The notes beneath the pieces were generated by a model. The model searched no databases. It saw only the letters and a list, made by a program, of their open reading frames with translations, and was not told the origin of the DNA. A DNA stretch of 64,000 nt from a virus. The position numbers were made by a program, and so were the translations under genes. The stretch covers positions 1-64,000 of IMG/VR virus record IMGVR_UViG_3300035698_034402; one strand, 5' to 3'. Below are positions 24,771-33,743 of the stretch, in pieces (the first letter of the stretch is position 1; each line of letters begins with the position of its first letter).

Positions 24771-25739
24771 CTGACTACTGCTCTAGCTCATTTTAGCCGA
24801 AGAGAACTTGTCCCGCTGCCTACTGCGACGGAGCTGGAGGAGGTACGCCGCCGCGCCTACAGCCTGCGCTCTCTGTTGGATCCGGAGTGGCGTTATACCC
24901 GCAGCCGCAGTTTACATACTGAGGGCGTTATCCGGTATCGCAGCTCGGAAGATCCCTGGGTGGCCCAGTTGGGCAGTTTTTTGCGGGCATTTCATAGTTC
25001 AACGGTCGCAGGATTGAGCGCCATAGAAGACCGGTTCCCCGATATCTACTGGGCCTATCAGACGCAGACTATGGAGACTCGTGGCCCGCGGTACCATCTG
25101 GAAGCTTTGGTGCTTACTAGCCTTCCTACTGACGAAATCGCCGATTATTTGGGTCTGCCACCTGCTGTAGTGCTCGCTTATGAGCAGTGTTTCTTTGATC
25201 TGCGCCAACATTTAGCTCGTCCGGAGGCCATTCGCACCTATATTGGCGCTCGTTCACGTGCCCGGGGTATGCGGGACCTGGATCCGGATCCGTTTTGGAA
25301 GCGGATAGCTCTGTCGGAGGGCGAAGCTTTGTTGTTCTCCTTATGGGATGACGGTGTGCTCGGTCCGGCGGATCGCAAGAAGCTCGACGCCCTTATCGAA
25401 TCGGATGCCCGGCGTAACGCCTTGGAAGCTATGCGGGTTCGACACATCAATTCGGCCAACGCTCACGAGGTCATGGAAGAGTACATCGCGATTTGCCGGA
25501 ACGAAACAGAGCGGCTGAAGGCGGAAGCGGAGGTGGGAGAGGCTGCGGGCAGTGTACAAGAATTTGTTGCAGGACTGTTCCACGCCGTACAATTTTCAAT
25601 AGCGCCGGTAGGAAAGGGCGCAGAACAGTCCTATATCGAATTGACGAGCGCGCTGGCGCAGGCTCCTGCTTTGCTAGAACGTTTGCAGGGCGCGGCTGTG
25701 GAGACTAAACATGTCGACATATCAGAAGGCAGCGAATGA
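24771..25739 (+). CDS. HTH-containing hypothetical protein with probable CTG start, 322 aa
   Basis: Coding-like sequence begins well upstream of the first ATG/GTG/TTG in this frame (TTG at 24876). The frame is open from 24732. A GGGAG site at 24757-24761 lies nine bases before a CTG at 24771, giving LTTALAHFSRREL... as a plausible N-terminus. Around residue 125-150 there is a helix-turn-helix-like segment (TDEIADYLGLPPAVVLAYEQCFF) similar in style to sigma region 4 or response-regulator HTHs. The rest is helical and charged. It overlaps the following gene by 29 bases. Its closeness to the polymerase genes makes a transcription-related role possible, but this is inference. Confidence 0.6.
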   Translation: MTTALAHFSRRELVPLPTATELEEVRRRAYSLRSLLDPEWRYTRSRSLHTEGVIRYRSSEDPWVAQLGSFLRAFHSSTVAGLSAIEDRFPDIYWAYQTQTMETRGPRYHLEALVLTSLPTDEIADYLGLPPAVVLAYEQCFFDLRQHLARPEAIRTYIGARSRARGMRDLDPDPFWKRIALSEGEALLFSLWDDGVLGPADRKKLDALIESDARRNALEAMRVRHINSANAHEVMEEYIAICRNETERLKAEAEVGEAAGSVQEFVAGLFHAVQFSIAPVGKGAEQSYIELTSALAQAPALLERLQGAAVETKHVDISEGSE

Positions 25740-26649
25740 CGCTTTGGCTACTCTGGATCGGCTGGAAACGGATTCAGAGGCAATAAACCAATTAGGTCCC
25801 CTGTGCAAGCAAGCGGGGCTTGGCGACGACGAGGCCGTGTATCTCGTTAAATTCGCCCGTTCCTTTGAAGAGGTTACTGCTCTGTCTACTGAGGACCTGG
25901 TGAAACGGGCGTTGAGGAAGTTTCTCCAGGGTCGCGATTCCGATGCCATCTACCGGGGGATCTCCCTTAGGCAACCGTCGGATTCGGTCAAATGTGCGGC
26001 AGCCTGCGAGATGCTTGGTATACAGGACCTGCGTGAACGTCCCGAGGACGCGGCTCTGGCCGTCGAGCTGGAAAAGCGCGCTATTGGCGGAGGGATCAGG
26101 GCGCTTGGACAGTTGGGGAGGTCGATGGGTCGAGCGGGGCGTTCAGGGGGAAGTTTGATCCGTGGAGGCTCGCGTGCATCTCGTCCGAGTATTGCGTCTC
26201 GCGTGTCCGGTTTGAGAGGAGCGCGTGGCGGAAGAGGCGTCGGTGAAGTAGCCGGGCTGGGGACTGGCCGAATCGGGGGTGTTGCCGGAGCAGCTGAGGC
26301 AGGCGGCGCTGGTGCGGGTGGGATCGGAAATATCGGCGGAGGAGGAGGCGCAGGTGGAGCAGCTGGAGGGGGCTGGGGGAGAACTGCGCTAGGGGTCGGT
26401 GCCGGAGGTGGAGCGGGTTACGGCCTGTCCGAGTTGTCGGGTCCCTCCCGGGAGGAAATGCAGCGAGAATTTTTTCAACAGTACGCTGTGCCAGCGGTGC
26501 AAAGCATGGCCCGGCAGGGGGATATCCCGGGAATTGTGGACTTGATTCAGCAGGCTAAAAGTGCGGATATTCCACCAGAACTTTGGCAGGCGCTGGCGCG
26601 GGCGATGCATTACAACCGCAATTCTTTTATTCCTCAGCACTGGGCATAG
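25711..26649 (+). CDS. Hypothetical head-module protein with Gly-rich core, 312 aa
   Basis: Residues 1-120 are helical and acidic/neutral. Residues 125-235 are a basic, then extremely Gly/Ala-rich low-complexity stretch (for example GGAGAGGIGNIGGGGGAGG). Residues 240-312 form a helical domain (EEMQREFFQQYAVPAVQSM). The starting ATG lies inside the preceding gene. The two-domain design linked by a flexible Gly region is shared by several proteins in this block. Function unknown. Confidence 0.65.
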   Translation: MSTYQKAANDALATLDRLETDSEAINQLGPLCKQAGLGDDEAVYLVKFARSFEEVTALSTEDLVKRALRKFLQGRDSDAIYRGISLRQPSDSVKCAAACEMLGIQDLRERPEDAALAVELEKRAIGGGIRALGQLGRSMGRAGRSGGSLIRGGSRASRPSIASRVSGLRGARGGRGVGEVAGLGTGRIGGVAGAAEAGGAGAGGIGNIGGGGGAGGAAGGGWGRTALGVGAGGGAGYGLSELSGPSREEMQREFFQQYAVPAVQSMARQGDIPGIVDLIQQAKSADIPPELWQALARAMHYNRNSFIPQHWA

Positions 26650-26657
26650 GGCTAGTT

Positions 26658-27998
26658 ATGAAGACGTTATCAAGAACTCAGGAATTGCGCGTCATCGACG
26701 CTGCTGAACGGATGGTAGATCTGTCCAATCAGGGGGTTTCCCCTAACGACGCGCTTTTCAAGGTGGCCACGGACGAGAGCTTGAATCCGGAGTTCGTTCG
26801 GCGTCTGACGGAGGTTTACAATACCAGCCGCATGCTGGCTCATTTCCAGACGTGTGCTCCGGAGAAGCGGGCTGACGAGTTTCCGCTGGCCAGTGCCGAG
26901 ATCGTGCTGAAGCGTATGTATCCTCAAACGATCGAGGCCGACGGGGTCAAGGCGGCTCGGGAACAATGCCATTCGACCTGGTTCAGTCCGCCTCCGGATT
27001 TCAACCGTCCGCAAGCCCTGGAGAAGACAGCGGTGGCTGCCGTTCCTATGGAGTCTTCATACGGACTCGCAGATCCGAATTTGCTAATCAAACGTGCCCG
27101 TAATCATCTGGCGTCGTTAAAACGAAACGCGGAGATTGCCCGGACAGACGAGCAGTATTCTCGTGAGCTGGTGCGGGATAGCATCGCGAAGACGGCAGCA
27201 TATTTTCGCTCGTTGGACCATGTGCCGTTCGAGCGGGTGGAGTCGGCGGTTCTGACACATTTTGGGGATACTGTTGCTAAGCCGCTGATGAACGCGGTTT
27301 ATTTGGCCTGTCGTGGAGAGACCTTCGGGGAGAAGCGCGGCGCGGCGGATGGTTTGCCGAAGGTATTCAGCCGGGAAGATGATCCTTATAGCCATATTTT
27401 TGCCGCGGTAGAACGAGCGCGGGAATGGCACAAGGCCGCTGCGGAGGACCAGATGGTTCGTGCTGACGTCCGGCAGTTTGGCGCGGCATTGCAAGAGCGC
27501 CTGCAAAAGCTCGCGGGGCCGAGGAGGACTCGCATCCCTTTCCCTTTTACTGAGATTGCCAAGAGCGCTGTAGGCCTGTTACCTACGTTGGCAAGTGGCA
27601 CGTTTATCGGAAGCAAGCTGAACGAAATGATAGAGGATCCCGCGGAGTTCGAGCAGCGGGTGCAGGGGGCGGCGGATCCGGAGCAGGATATTAAGTTGCG
27701 CGCGATTCAGACGCGGGCCATGCTGAACGAGTTCATGACCTCGGATCCGGTAATCTCCGGTTACCCTCCGGAAGCAATTATGGCGGCGTACAATGAGATT
27801 TCGCAGATGACCCCTCGGGTGGCCGATCAACCGATGCTTCTACGGGGGATGCTGGCTCGGCGGCTGGAAATGGGCCGGTCGGAACCATTCGAGGCCGATC
27901 AGGCGATTACCGCGGAAACCGGACTCAAAAAACTCGAAGAACCTCAACGAGCACCGGATAGCCCATCGACATGGACAAGCAAGCCGCTGAAAAATTAG
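26658..27998 (+). CDS. Hypothetical helical head-module protein, 446 aa
   Basis: No family recognised. Almost entirely helical, with a basic central part (RARNHLASLKRNAEIARTD) and one moderately hydrophobic Gly-containing segment (SAVGLLPTLASGTFIGSKL, about 318-336), followed by a helical C-terminal domain. The ATG at 26658 is preferred over an upstream in-frame GTG at 26583 because it lies just after the preceding stop (9-base gap). It overlaps the next gene by 28 bases. Position suggests an internal virion protein. Confidence 0.65.
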   Translation: MKTLSRTQELRVIDAAERMVDLSNQGVSPNDALFKVATDESLNPEFVRRLTEVYNTSRMLAHFQTCAPEKRADEFPLASAEIVLKRMYPQTIEADGVKAAREQCHSTWFSPPPDFNRPQALEKTAVAAVPMESSYGLADPNLLIKRARNHLASLKRNAEIARTDEQYSRELVRDSIAKTAAYFRSLDHVPFERVESAVLTHFGDTVAKPLMNAVYLACRGETFGEKRGAADGLPKVFSREDDPYSHIFAAVERAREWHKAAAEDQMVRADVRQFGAALQERLQKLAGPRRTRIPFPFTEIAKSAVGLLPTLASGTFIGSKLNEMIEDPAEFEQRVQGAADPEQDIKLRAIQTRAMLNEFMTSDPVISGYPPEAIMAAYNEISQMTPRVADQPMLLRGMLARRLEMGRSEPFEADQAITAETGLKKLEEPQRAPDSPSTWTSKPLKN

Positions 27999-29053
27999 CC
28001 TCTGAACTAGCCGAATTGGCCATGGAAAAGCGGGCGCTAAGCCCTCAAGAGTGGCCGAGTTGGTTATGGCAGAAGTTCAATGAACTGCCTCGGGAGCAGC
28101 GTAACGCCCTCGTTGCGAGTCTTGCTGGAGGGGCGGCTACCGGCGGAGGATCTGCGCTGACTGGCGGGAACGTTCCTCTGGATACGATTTTGGGGCTGTT
28201 GCTTGGCGGGGGCGCGGGCTACGCGGGTACTCGCTTGGCGGACTATTTCAAGGGGCGTACACCAATTCCGAGTCGTGAGTTACCGCCTGAAAGGTGGCGG
28301 GAGATTAATGAGGAGTTGCCTAAGAGTCCCTCTTGGGAGAAAGCAAAGCGCATTGGTGGAGCAGGCGCTCGTGGCGCTGCCGTTGGAGGAGCAGGCACAG
28401 CGCTAGGGCTGGGGGCAGCCGGGAGATTACAGCGCGGTGGAGCTGCCGCTATTGCCGAGTCGGTTGGGGGACTTCAAGAGGCGCGGGGAGAGCTGTCCGG
28501 GCTGCTTCAGACTTTGGAGCACATGCGGTCAGGGAATATTAAAGAAGTTCAGACGGCGCGAGGAGAAGTGTCCGAACTGCTTCATAATTTGGAGCGCGTG
28601 CAGGCAGGGAAGCCTAAGGTAAAAAAGTGGCATTCTCTTGCGGAATTGGAGCGCGCAATTGACCTTAAAACCGAGGCTTTGGGGCACACGATGCCGCAGC
28701 AGGCCGTTCAGAATGTTTACAAGGGCATGAACTGGAAGCAGCGCGCACGGGCGGCTGTCCCTGGGCTCGGAGGGCAAGCGCAAGCAAGGACCCAAGCCGA
28801 GGTCGCGAGGATGATAAGCGAGCTTAAGAAAGCGGGTCCTGCTGGCAGGCCGCTTAACCCGTTTCCTTGGCTCTCGTCCGGGTCCAAGGCCGAGAGTTTG
28901 AAGCATATTCGTCGCGCTTCGGGAAGACATCTGCGCGGCCTTGGAGCGATTAAAGGAAAAAAGGGTTGGTTGGCTGGGGGCGCTTTGCTCGCAGGTCTTT
29001 TGGGGGCAGGTTACGAGGCGCTTAAGAGCGGCGAGAAGGAGCCAGCAAAATGA
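27971..29053 (+). CDS. Hypothetical membrane-active protein, 360 aa
   Basis: An amphipathic N-terminus (KLASELAELAMEKRA) is followed by a glycine-zipper hydrophobic region (about 48-90, LAGGAATGGGSALTGG and LGLLLGGGAGYAG). A second Gly/Ala-rich segment (125-150) and a helical stretch with a near-repeat follow: EARGELSGLLQTLEHMRSG and TARGEVSELLHNLERVQAG. A basic region and a final hydrophobic segment (LAGGALLAGLLGAGYEAL) complete it. At least two segments could insert in membranes. The stop overlaps the protease start (ATGA). No family recognised. Confidence 0.65.
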   Translation: MDKQAAEKLASELAELAMEKRALSPQEWPSWLWQKFNELPREQRNALVASLAGGAATGGGSALTGGNVPLDTILGLLLGGGAGYAGTRLADYFKGRTPIPSRELPPERWREINEELPKSPSWEKAKRIGGAGARGAAVGGAGTALGLGAAGRLQRGGAAAIAESVGGLQEARGELSGLLQTLEHMRSGNIKEVQTARGEVSELLHNLERVQAGKPKVKKWHSLAELERAIDLKTEALGHTMPQQAVQNVYKGMNWKQRARAAVPGLGGQAQARTQAEVARMISELKKAGPAGRPLNPFPWLSSGSKAESLKHIRRASGRHLRGLGAIKGKKGWLAGGALLAGLLGAGYEALKSGEKEPAK

Positions 29054-30417
29054 TCAAAGCTGTCTTAAGCGGATCATTTGAATTCGATGACCGGGTAGCC
29101 GCTATTGTGCCTCTCCATAAAACGGGAGTTGATAGTGGCTGGATGAAGAAACGAGCTGCAGCGCCGTTGTTCGATTTTTCCAAGTTGGCTGCGGAAGCGC
29201 GACCTGACGAGACGTTGGTTCATCTGCTGGCGTTGGGGGACGGAGAGACCCATGGATCTAACCGCAATGGCGATTTTTTCCCTAAGGTAGCGAATAAGAA
29301 ATATCATCGCACGTTTTTGAAGGCGCACTATTTCCACGGCCACGACAACAAAGATCCGGCAAAAGCCTATGGGCGCGTAGCAGCTGCAGCGCATAACGAA
29401 CCGATGGGTCGAGTGGAATTGGTGATCGGGCTGGATAATGATAAAGCTGCAAAGGATCTCGATGAGCTGAACAAGAAGGGCGAGTTCAGCGTATCGATGT
29501 CTTGCCGAGTGCCCTACGATGTTTGTTCGATTTGCGGCAATCGGGCAACGTCCCGCAAGGACTACTGCAAGCATGCCTCTTTGATGATGGGGCAGATTAT
29601 GGCTGACGGGAAGCAAGCCAGTGTGGTTAATGACCATCCAGATTTCTTCGATATTAGTAAGGTGTTTCGAGGGGCTGATCGAGTCGCCTTTACTTTCCGC
29701 AAGTTGGAGAAAGCAGCTTCTGAAGGCCGGACCCTTGGCGGGGCGGAACTGGCCGAATTGATGAATATCGCCGATCTCGCTGTTCCGACGGTACCTTCGG
29801 CCTATGCGCGAAGGAAACAGGCCGTCTTGCAGCAAATGGCTAAGGCTGCGGGCGACATTCCGCCGGAATTCCGTAACGCGTTACGCGCTTCCAAGACAAA
29901 CGGGGAAATTTTGGATTTGTTAAAGTCTGCGGGGGATCTGGAAGCGCTCTGCGGGGCGCTACATCGGGAAGGGGTATGCTTGCCGCTGAATGATTTTTTG
30001 GCGGTGACCGGCATGGACCAGCGGACCGCGGGAGCAGAAGTCCGGACAGCTATGCAAGGGCTGTTCGCTAAAGTTTCCGAGGACTCGGAATTGACCCGGC
30101 GATTGTGCTCTGATGGCTCCTACGACGGGGCTGTTTCTGCTGTGCCCATGAAGGTTAGTTCTGCGATACGTAGTTTGCGGGGGGAATTAGGATTGTTCCC
30201 TGCTGAAGCGCGCTGCCGGATTTTGTCGAAAGTGGCGGGCGACGGTTTGGGAGAAGTTCTCTTGGAAAAAAGTGCGGGAGAGGTTTCATCCGCGGCGAAA
30301 GTGGCTGCGGAAGCGTACGCGGCCTATCTGCTTTCGTTTGCCGATGCTGCGGAAAGAACTGGAATTGGTTCTACAGGCTTTGTGCAAAACTTGACGGCGC
30401 TCCGTGCCTTTGCTTAG
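29050..30417 (+). CDS. Prohead protease (probable), 455 aa
   Basis: Maturation protease that cleaves scaffold and capsid proteins inside the prohead. The N-terminal 200 residues show the pattern of large-phage head proteases: LALGDGETHGSNRNGDFFP near residue 61, a candidate catalytic His at H98 in YFHGHDN, GRVELVIGLDN near 120, and a candidate nucleophile Ser in FSVSMSC (S147-S151). A Cys cluster C159-x2-C162 with C173/H175 could bind zinc. The C-terminal half is helical and probably belongs to core targeting. The gene stands directly before the scaffold-like and capsid genes, as expected. A GTAACGCGTTAC palindrome lies inside it. Confidence 0.75.
   Translation: MIKAVLSGSFEFDDRVAAIVPLHKTGVDSGWMKKRAAAPLFDFSKLAAEARPDETLVHLLALGDGETHGSNRNGDFFPKVANKKYHRTFLKAHYFHGHDNKDPAKAYGRVAAAAHNEPMGRVELVIGLDNDKAAKDLDELNKKGEFSVSMSCRVPYDVCSICGNRATSRKDYCKHASLMMGQIMADGKQASVVNDHPDFFDISKVFRGADRVAFTFRKLEKAASEGRTLGGAELAELMNIADLAVPTVPSAYARRKQAVLQQMAKAAGDIPPEFRNALRASKTNGEILDLLKSAGDLEALCGALHREGVCLPLNDFLAVTGMDQRTAGAEVRTAMQGLFAKVSEDSELTRRLCSDGSYDGAVSAVPMKVSSAIRSLRGELGLFPAEARCRILSKVAGDGLGEVLLEKSAGEVSSAAKVAAEAYAAYLLSFADAAERTGIGSTGFVQNLTALRAFA
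29873..29884. repeat. Palindrome GTAACGCGTTAC, copy 3
   Basis: Exact copy within the protease gene, extended to 14 bp (CGTAACGCGTTACG). Read as R-N-A-L-R. Confidence 0.8.
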
Positions 30418-30477
30418 CTAGCAGGGTAGAGATAGTTTTTTAGTGTCGTCGGCCTATGTTGACGAAGGAGTGTACAC

Positions 30478-31686
30478 ATGAGTTCAGGCCAAGCTCTGAT
30501 CGACGAAATCGACAGCTTCTTGAAAGCTGCCGGAACGGAGAAGGCCGCTGAGGAGTCCTCGTCCGACTCAGGGCGCGTCCAGAACCAGGGCGATACCGCT
30601 ACTTCGCATCCGTCGAAGTCGGTGGACGACGGCACTCAGGAGGCCCCCGAGGGGGCGCGTTCGGCGGAGAATACGTCTGATGTCAAATCGGACGTCCCCG
30701 GGCAGCCCGTGGATTCTGCTGCGGAAGATAAAATGGAAGGTGCTTCTGAGCATCCGTTGACCACTGCTAAGCCGACGGGGGAAGACCCGGCCAATGAAAC
30801 CGGCTCGGCGAGCCCTAATATCGGCGGGGAGGCAGGTAAGGATTCAACGGGTAAAGACACGACTCATCCTGCCAAAGTTGATTTCGATGGCAAGTATGCG
30901 TCGGTTAAGGAGGCAGCGGTTTGTCTCATGCAGCAGATCAACGATTACAACGCCAAGATTGCCGCGCTGGAGGCGCCGCTTGAGAGACAGGAGGTTGCTG
31001 CGGACCCTAAGGTCGCCGGGTACGTGGAAACTGCTTCCCCGGAAAGCAAGGTGGTCAAACCTTCGCCTGACGAGGAAGCTGGGGCCAAAGCTGCTGAAAT
31101 CGCGGCGGATAAGCTGGGTTTGACTACTCCGCCGGAGAAATCGGCGGAACTGGTGAAGAACCTTGTCAAGTCCGCGATTGCCGATGCGGATCGTTACGTC
31201 GACTTCTGCGTGGGTTTGCAGGAAGGCGCGACGGAGGAGACGCAGAAGCAGGCCGCTGCTGCGCGAGTTCGCGATGCCCAGAAGCTCCACGGACAGGTCA
31301 AGACGGCCATCGAAGACGAGATGGCAGGGGCGGACATGCTGGCCGCAGGGGGCGAAGGCGAGGCTCCCGAGGAGATGGGCGAAGGTGCGGGCGCAGGCGG
31401 CGGGGAACTCGGCATGGGCGGCGGAGAACCCGGCATGGGCGGCGACGAGATCGAACAAATTCTTGCGGTTCTGCAAGAGGCCGGAATAGATCCGGAAGAA
31501 CTTGCCCAAATTCCTCCGGAGGTACTCGCAGAGGCTCTCGCAGGCCTTACTGGGGGAGCGCCTGGAGGGGGGATGCCTGAGGAGGGGATGCCTGAGGAGG
31601 GGATGCCCCCGGAAGGAGCGCCCCCGGAGGGAATGATGCCCGCTGGTGAAGGGGCCGCAGAAATGCTTCCTGCGGCGGCTATGTAA
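30478..31686 (+). CDS. Acidic scaffold-like protein, 402 aa
   Basis: The N-terminal 130 residues are hydrophilic, acidic and probably disordered. Residues 140-290 are helical, including a coiled-coil candidate (VCLMQQINDYNAKIAALEAPLERQ). The C-terminus is Gly/Met/Pro/Glu-rich with tandem short repeats (MGGGE-, and three variants of PEEGM). This composition, together with the position between protease and capsid genes, fits a scaffolding or core protein that is digested on maturation. There is no catalytic motif. The ribosome-binding site is GAAGGAG. The 60-base leader upstream has a T6 run but no clear promoter or hairpin. Confidence 0.55.
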   Translation: MSSGQALIDEIDSFLKAAGTEKAAEESSSDSGRVQNQGDTATSHPSKSVDDGTQEAPEGARSAENTSDVKSDVPGQPVDSAAEDKMEGASEHPLTTAKPTGEDPANETGSASPNIGGEAGKDSTGKDTTHPAKVDFDGKYASVKEAAVCLMQQINDYNAKIAALEAPLERQEVAADPKVAGYVETASPESKVVKPSPDEEAGAKAAEIAADKLGLTTPPEKSAELVKNLVKSAIADADRYVDFCVGLQEGATEETQKQAAAARVRDAQKLHGQVKTAIEDEMAGADMLAAGGEGEAPEEMGEGAGAGGGELGMGGGEPGMGGDEIEQILAVLQEAGIDPEELAQIPPEVLAEALAGLTGGAPGGGMPEEGMPEEGMPPEGAPPEGMMPAGEGAAEMLPAAAM

Positions 31687-31698
31687 GGAGATTGGACA

Positions 31699-32070
31699 AT
31701 GAGTAAGACAGTACAGATTCCTGTCGACCTGCTGCGCCAGAGTGTGCAGATCGGGGCCGAGGCCGCCGCGTTGTGCGAGAAAGTGGCAGCGGACCATACT
31801 GCCGTCGAGACCAAGGCCCCGCTGGTAGCGGACACCTTGATCGCGAACGGCTTGGTCGATGAATTGGACAAGCAAGCTACGGTCGATCTATTGCGGGATC
31901 CGACGAAAACGCTGGACGTTATCGCCAGCTTGGCCAAACAGGCGAAGCCGCGGACGATGGGTACGGCGACTACGGAGAAGCTGGCAAGCGAGGATTACAG
32001 CCCTCAATTTCCGGCGCCCCGGGAGTCCGATCGTGTGTTCGAGGACAAACTGCTCGGTGTGACGCCGTAG
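31699..32070 (+). CDS. Hypothetical capsid-region protein, 123 aa
   Basis: A small, mostly helical, soluble protein (QIPVDLLRQSVQIGAEAAAL at the N-terminus) with a disordered C-terminal third. It has an AAGGAGATT ribosome-binding site 12 bases after the scaffold gene. Position suggests a minor head protein or assembly factor. No family recognised. Confidence 0.6.
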   Translation: MSKTVQIPVDLLRQSVQIGAEAAALCEKVAADHTAVETKAPLVADTLIANGLVDELDKQATVDLLRDPTKTLDVIASLAKQAKPRTMGTATTEKLASEDYSPQFPAPRESDRVFEDKLLGVTP

Positions 32071-32117
32071 CATTGGACTAGAAGCTCTTTGCGGCTTCGA
32101 CTTTAGCGAGGAAAATC

Positions 32118-32678
32118 ATGCCTGGTACATTTAATGCATACGGGCAGATGTTCGATCACGAACTCAACCCGCGGAAGGGCTGGTCCGGGGATCGCGGCAT
32201 GTGCTTGGAGAAGACGCTGGGGATTGACGCGGACTTGGACAACAACGTTAACGCTGGCGCGGTAGTTCATATCAGCGCGGCTGGTGTGTTCAAGTTGGGG
32301 ATAGACACGACTTTGAGCACGGCTACAGTAGCTTGTGTCCCCCTGTTTGCGTTCCAGAACGAGACCGACTTCGATGTAAACTCCGATCTGGGCAACATCG
32401 CAGGCGGGGTGCTCATGGCCTTGTGCTCGCTTGGTCCGTTCGAGTTGGAAAGCACCGAGGTGGCGGATGACCAGACGTTTGCTTACGGGTCTTACCTGAC
32501 TAGCGATGATGGCAGCGGCACCGCAGGGACCGGCGCGATTCAGACCGGCACTTTGGCCACCGACATCATCTGCGGAATCGTCAGTGAGGTCGGCACTAAC
32601 GCCGACGGAACTTTTGAGAATGAGCACGGCCAGAATGTCGTGCGCTTCTGGACCTATTTCGCTTCGGAGCACATCTAG
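32118..32678 (+). CDS. Possible head decoration protein, 186 aa
   Basis: Predicted beta-rich, with many Thr, Gly and Ala residues and short strands (AGAVVHISAAGVFKLG, DIICGIVSEVG). The end (NVVRFWTYFASEHI) is hydrophobic. Size, beta content and place immediately before the major capsid gene fit a head-stabilising decoration protein, but there is no diagnostic motif. It has a GAGGAAAATC ribosome-binding site. A weak hairpin (GAAGC/GCTTC, 32081-32098) lies in the leader. Confidence 0.5.
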   Translation: MPGTFNAYGQMFDHELNPRKGWSGDRGMCLEKTLGIDADLDNNVNAGAVVHISAAGVFKLGIDTTLSTATVACVPLFAFQNETDFDVNSDLGNIAGGVLMALCSLGPFELESTEVADDQTFAYGSYLTSDDGSGTAGTGAIQTGTLATDIICGIVSEVGTNADGTFENEHGQNVVRFWTYFASEHI

Positions 32679-32726
32679 CCTGTGGTTGGATGAGTTTTAG
32701 AGGCGCGCACAGAAAGAGGTGCAATA

Positions 32727-33665
32727 ATGCCTATTACCACGGACCCTACGGCTCGTATTACCGGCGCTCAGTTCTGGGATCATCTTTCCAGTGACAATCC
32801 ACAGATTGTCAAGAACGCCGAGGACGCGGTTAACGCCTTTATCCGGGTGAAGATGCGCGAAGACGGTTTTACCCGGAAGATCATTCCCCCTCTTCCACTA
32901 TCCAACGATGATCTGGATCGGCAGGTCGATACCGACAAGCCGGTCATCGTGCTGGATAAGGAGCCGAATTCTCCGGCTGCGGCCAGCGTGCCGTATGCGA
33001 CTCAGCCGTTTGCGCGGTACATCAAGGCGCCGCGTTATCGGGTGATGTTCGACCGGATTGTCACTCCTAAGTTCATGAAGGACGTCGGCGAGCTGCGGAC
33101 GTACGACATGGATATCCGGCAGATCCTGAGCGACAACGCCGTGAAGGACATGCTGGCGGAGGAGGACGGTAAGTTCATCGCGACGGTGAACACCTTGCTG
33201 GGGGCAGTTGATGTAGCTGTGCCCGAGACCGGCGTGGCGCAGTACCAGACGATTGCTGGCGGGATCACGCGTGATTCGGTCAACGATGCGCTGATGATCC
33301 TTCCAGGGACGCCTGCCCATTTGGAGGCGGCCACGGTCCTGGTGAACAATATCACCATCAAGAACGTGCAGAAGTGGGGCTATGACGAGATCGGCGGAGA
33401 ACTGTCGGAGGAGATCCTGCGACAAGGTTTCGCCGAGCGCAACCTGCTGAATGCACGCTGGATCGTCACTATCAAGACGCGTCTGGTCGCCAATAACCAG
33501 ATGTACTTTTTCGCAGAACCAAAATTTTTAGGCAAATTTTTTGTTCTCGAAGATACGACGATGCATATTAAACGCGAAGCGTTCATGTTGGAATTTTTCG
33601 CGTACGAAAGCATTGGGGCGGCTATTGCGAATGTGGCGGGCATTGGCCGCGCGGTCTACGTCTAG
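32727..33665 (+). CDS. Major capsid protein (probable), 312 aa
   Basis: Expected HK97-fold shell protein. The evidence is its place after protease and scaffold genes, typical size, an N-terminal helical arm, mixed alpha/beta body and a C-terminal domain with strands like those of large myovirus capsid proteins (MYFFAEPKFLGKFFVLEDTT). It has a GAAAGAGGTG ribosome-binding site. The DNA from about 33505 to 33600 is AT-rich and uses AAA, TTT, ATT and CGC codons unlike the rest of the gene. This may mark a recombination patch or expression-related selection. Confidence 0.75.
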   Translation: MPITTDPTARITGAQFWDHLSSDNPQIVKNAEDAVNAFIRVKMREDGFTRKIIPPLPLSNDDLDRQVDTDKPVIVLDKEPNSPAAASVPYATQPFARYIKAPRYRVMFDRIVTPKFMKDVGELRTYDMDIRQILSDNAVKDMLAEEDGKFIATVNTLLGAVDVAVPETGVAQYQTIAGGITRDSVNDALMILPGTPAHLEAATVLVNNITIKNVQKWGYDEIGGELSEEILRQGFAERNLLNARWIVTIKTRLVANNQMYFFAEPKFLGKFFVLEDTTMHIKREAFMLEFFAYESIGAAIANVAGIGRAVYV

Positions 33666-33680
33666 TCGAGAACTCGTGGG

Positions 33681-33722
33681 GCTGTGGCGCAGTTGCTGTA
33701 GTTGCAGTAACTGTGCCTCAGC
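33681..33722 (+). other. Imperfect hairpin after the capsid gene
   Basis: GCTGTGGCGCAGTTGCTG pairs imperfectly with CAGTAACTGTGCCTCAGC around a short TAGTTG loop. No T-tract follows, so it is more likely an mRNA-stabilising or processing structure protecting the abundant capsid message than a terminator. Confidence 0.5.
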
Positions 33723-33743
33723 TTCCCGCTAGGAGAAATATTC

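Noticed and set aside
30844-31875. Minus-strand open frame of 343 codons opposite the scaffold-like gene
   Set aside because: GC-rich low-complexity + strand coding creates it; composition (Arg/His/Leu/Ser) is typical of a shadow and there is no ribosome-binding site.
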